From positions 1 through 23,639 of the forward strand of contig JAOUGY010000010.1 of assembly GCA_029865445.1 (NCBI GenBank): DNA of 23,639 nt, in the 5' to 3' direction. The position numbers and the translations under genes were made by a program. The DNA comes from Acidimicrobiia bacterium. Its GTDB lineage: Bacteria > Actinomycetota > Acidimicrobiia > Spongiisociales > ZC4RG35. Each line of letters begins with the position of its first letter. Positions within the stretch are counted from its first letter, which is position 1. The notes below the pieces were generated by a model that saw only the letters and a list, made by a program, of their open reading frames with translations, was not told the DNA's origin and searched no databases. Below, piece after piece: positions 22,039-23,639 of this stretch.

Positions 22039-23639
22039 ATGACCGTCGCGTGTGCAGGACGTCCTGGACAGGTACTCTCCCAGCCTGGCGCCGCCGGCAA
22101 AGGGGCGGTGACGACGAGGAGGCTGGTCTTGGATATCGGTGAGTTCGCCGAGCTGATGGGGCGACGGGCATCTGCCACCGGCGCAGCTGTTGGCGCAGTG
22201 GCGCTTCCGTATACGTTCCAGCGGACGCTCATGACGCGCAGCGATTCGGACCAGGCGATCGTGACCGGGCTCAGCTTCGTGATCATTGATGCGTTGGCCA
22301 CTGGCATCCAGGACTCTCTGCAGTCGGCAGCGCTCTTGACCACGCGGAAGGGCGGCGGTGGCGCCTTGGGGGAGGATCAGCGCTGGAGCCGGGCAACCAT
22401 TGCGTTCGACCTGGCGGCAGTGGCCGCCGGTGTCTGGCTTCGATCTGCTCTGCCCCAGGCACCGGACGAGAGACTGAGCCGGGCCGGTCTCAGAACCGCC
22501 GCCGAGGCCGTGGCGACGACCGGAGCGTCGGGGCTGGTGATCGGGCTCATCCAAGAGGCGTTCGATCTCGAGATGGGGTGGCGCTCGACGGCCGCATCGG
22601 CGGGTGCCGCGGGTGCCGTGGCCGCCCAGCGGGAGTGGGATCGTCGCCGAAGAGAGACGCTGCTGGGCGAACAGGGGCTCGAGCCTTCCGAGATCTCGGG
22701 AGGCAGGTCCTTGGCGATGGGGGTGGGGGTGGCGGTCGGCGCCACGTTGATCGGCAGGCTCGAGAGCGCCATCGCCGGCCGGGCCACCCATGCCGCCGCT
22801 CGGTTCCTTCCCGGTGGGGAGACGCTGTGGCGACCGGTGGGTCATGCCGCCTCCCTCGGAGTCCTCCTCTCCGGGGTGCGGGTCGCGGCCCAGCGGGTGT
22901 TCCGGATGATCGAAGGTCGGCAATTCGCGGTGGAGCCGGCAATCGACGTGCCCCCGTTGGAGTCGGAGGTGAGTGGTGGGCCGGGGAGCCTGGTGGAGTT
23001 CCGGTCGCTGTCCAAGATGGGGAGACGATTCGTGTGGACCCTCCGCACCCCCGAGATCATCGAGGGTGTCACCGGTGAGCCGGCGGTGGCCACTCCGATC
23101 AGGGTGTATGTCGGTCTCAACAGCGCCGCCACCGAGGAAGCACGGGTGGCGCTGGCCATCACAGAACTGGAGCGGACCGGAGCCCTTGACCGGAAGTGGC
23201 TCATGATCACGACGCCTACCGGGACCGGCTACGGAAACTACGCCGCCGCCGGGACGTTGGAATTCCTCTCGAAGGGGGATTGCGCCAACGTCGTCATGCA
23301 GTACGCCGCACGCCCATCGCCGATATCACTCGATCGGGTGTCGGACGGCCGCAGCCAGGTGCGGATGCTGGTCGACGCCATCAAGGTGAGGATCGACGAG
23401 CGACCCCCCGCGCATCGACCGAAGGTCGTGATGTTCGGTGAGAGCCTCGGAGCCTGGTCGAGCCAAGATGCCTTCCTGGGCGAGGGGAGCCAGGGCCTCA
23501 TAGATGCCGGCATCGACCACGCCATCTGGATCGGCACGCCGATGGAGAGCAAATGGAAAGACCAGGTGCTCGGCCCAGAACGGACCGAAACGGACCGCAC
23601 CACCATCGGGGTGTTCAATGACATCTCCGAATGGGAAGC
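22039..23639 (+). CDS. Abhydrolase_9-type membrane alpha/beta-hydrolase, 3'-truncated
   Basis: This frame is open from the start to the window edge, so only the first 533 residues are seen. The N-terminal half (to about 330) is Ala/Gly-rich with several likely membrane helices, as in the N-terminal domain that accompanies this hydrolase family. The catalytic domain follows, with T-P-T-G-T-G-Y-G-N-Y (near 393-402), L-E-F-L-S-K-G-D (407-414) and the nucleophile elbow F-G-E-S469-L-G-A-W-S-S-Q-D-A-F, typical of Abhydrolase_9, a family of actinobacterial membrane-bound putative esterases. The Asp and His of the triad would lie beyond the window. ATG 22039 has GGAGG (22029-22033) at 5-base spacing; ATG 22027 and GTG 22009 are less likely. 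It is probably co-transcribed with the helix-hairpin-helix gene. Substrate unknown. Confidence 0.8.
   Translation, partial: MTVACAGRPGQVLSQPGAAGKGAVTTRRLVLDIGEFAELMGRRASATGAAVGAVALPYTFQRTLMTRSDSDQAIVTGLSFVIIDALATGIQDSLQSAALLTTRKGGGGALGEDQRWSRATIAFDLAAVAAGVWLRSALPQAPDERLSRAGLRTAAEAVATTGASGLVIGLIQEAFDLEMGWRSTAASAGAAGAVAAQREWDRRRRETLLGEQGLEPSEISGGRSLAMGVGVAVGATLIGRLESAIAGRATHAAARFLPGGETLWRPVGHAASLGVLLSGVRVAAQRVFRMIEGRQFAVEPAIDVPPLESEVSGGPGSLVEFRSLSKMGRRFVWTLRTPEIIEGVTGEPAVATPIRVYVGLNSAATEEARVALAITELERTGALDRKWLMITTPTGTGYGNYAAAGTLEFLSKGDCANVVMQYAARPSPISLDRVSDGRSQVRMLVDAIKVRIDERPPAHRPKVVMFGESLGAWSSQDAFLGEGSQGLIDAGIDHAIWIGTPMESKWKDQVLGPERTETDRTTIGVFNDISEWE

Noticed and set aside
21433..22923. 496-codon minus-strand frame
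   Set aside because: It overlaps the helix-hairpin-helix and hydrolase genes, which have clear domains. Its product is Arg/Gly/His/Pro-rich with no domain, typical of an antisense frame in high-GC DNA.
2..23639. Search for CRISPR arrays, insertion sequences, integrases, toxin-antitoxin pairs or phage genes
   Set aside because: No regularly spaced repeats, transposase, recombinase or recognisable toxin-antitoxin pair were seen by eye on either strand.

Overview
The window is high-GC DNA with dense genes on both strands, short intergenic gaps and frequent GTG or TTG starts. The family content (DUF2252, a QEGLA-motif DUF1704 protein, an actinobacterial-type DHA2 exporter, a degenerate CtpE-like P-type ATPase, DUF4239, HdeD/DUF308, DUF1622, DUF1269, Abhydrolase_9) points to an actinobacterium, perhaps of the Acidimicrobiia. 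The lineage is inferred from gene families only. I see no tRNA, rRNA, CRISPR array, insertion sequence, integrase or phage gene, so this looks like chromosomal DNA. Layout. 1-370: the 3' end of an L,D-transpeptidase. 519-3701: a DUF2252 gene (minus) divergent from a DHA2-type MFS exporter (plus). 4039-5295: a glutamate/leucine-type dehydrogenase (plus). 5496-8423: a 975-residue P-type ATPase homologue (minus) that has lost the phosphorylated Asp and the TGES glutamate. 8936-9724: a DUF4239 membrane protein (plus). 9793-11440: a patatin-like lipase (minus) divergent from a small membrane protein (plus), with a 14-bp perfect palindrome between them. 11570-14318: a probable minus-strand operon of a second DUF2252 gene followed by a DUF1704 HExxxH protein. 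14702-17039: an APC-like transporter and a BI-1/YccA protein (plus). 17106-19000: a minus-strand run of DUF1622, a lipoprotein-like protein and HdeD/DUF308. 19213-19701: DUF1269 (plus), ending in a strong intrinsic terminator. 19764-20215: a hairpin-rich leader with a small ORF. 20212-21963: a membrane protein with a C-terminal helix-hairpin-helix domain. 22039-end: an Abhydrolase_9-type membrane serine hydrolase that runs off the window. How the genes may work together. Most products are membrane or envelope proteins of families linked to stress (HdeD, BI-1/YccA, DUF1269, DUF1622) or to envelope and lipid work (L,D-transpeptidase, patatin, Abhydrolase_9, exporter). The most notable signals are: (i) the P-type ATPase homologue that appears catalytically dead but is otherwise intact; (ii) two DUF2252 proteins whose conserved motifs look like those of a protein or aminoglycoside kinase in circularly permuted order, one paired with a DUF1704 metallopeptidase-like gene; (iii) an intergenic region at 20022-20215 with mutually exclusive helices and a small ORF that overlaps the next gene by ATGA. 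All functional links between these genes are inference from position and family.
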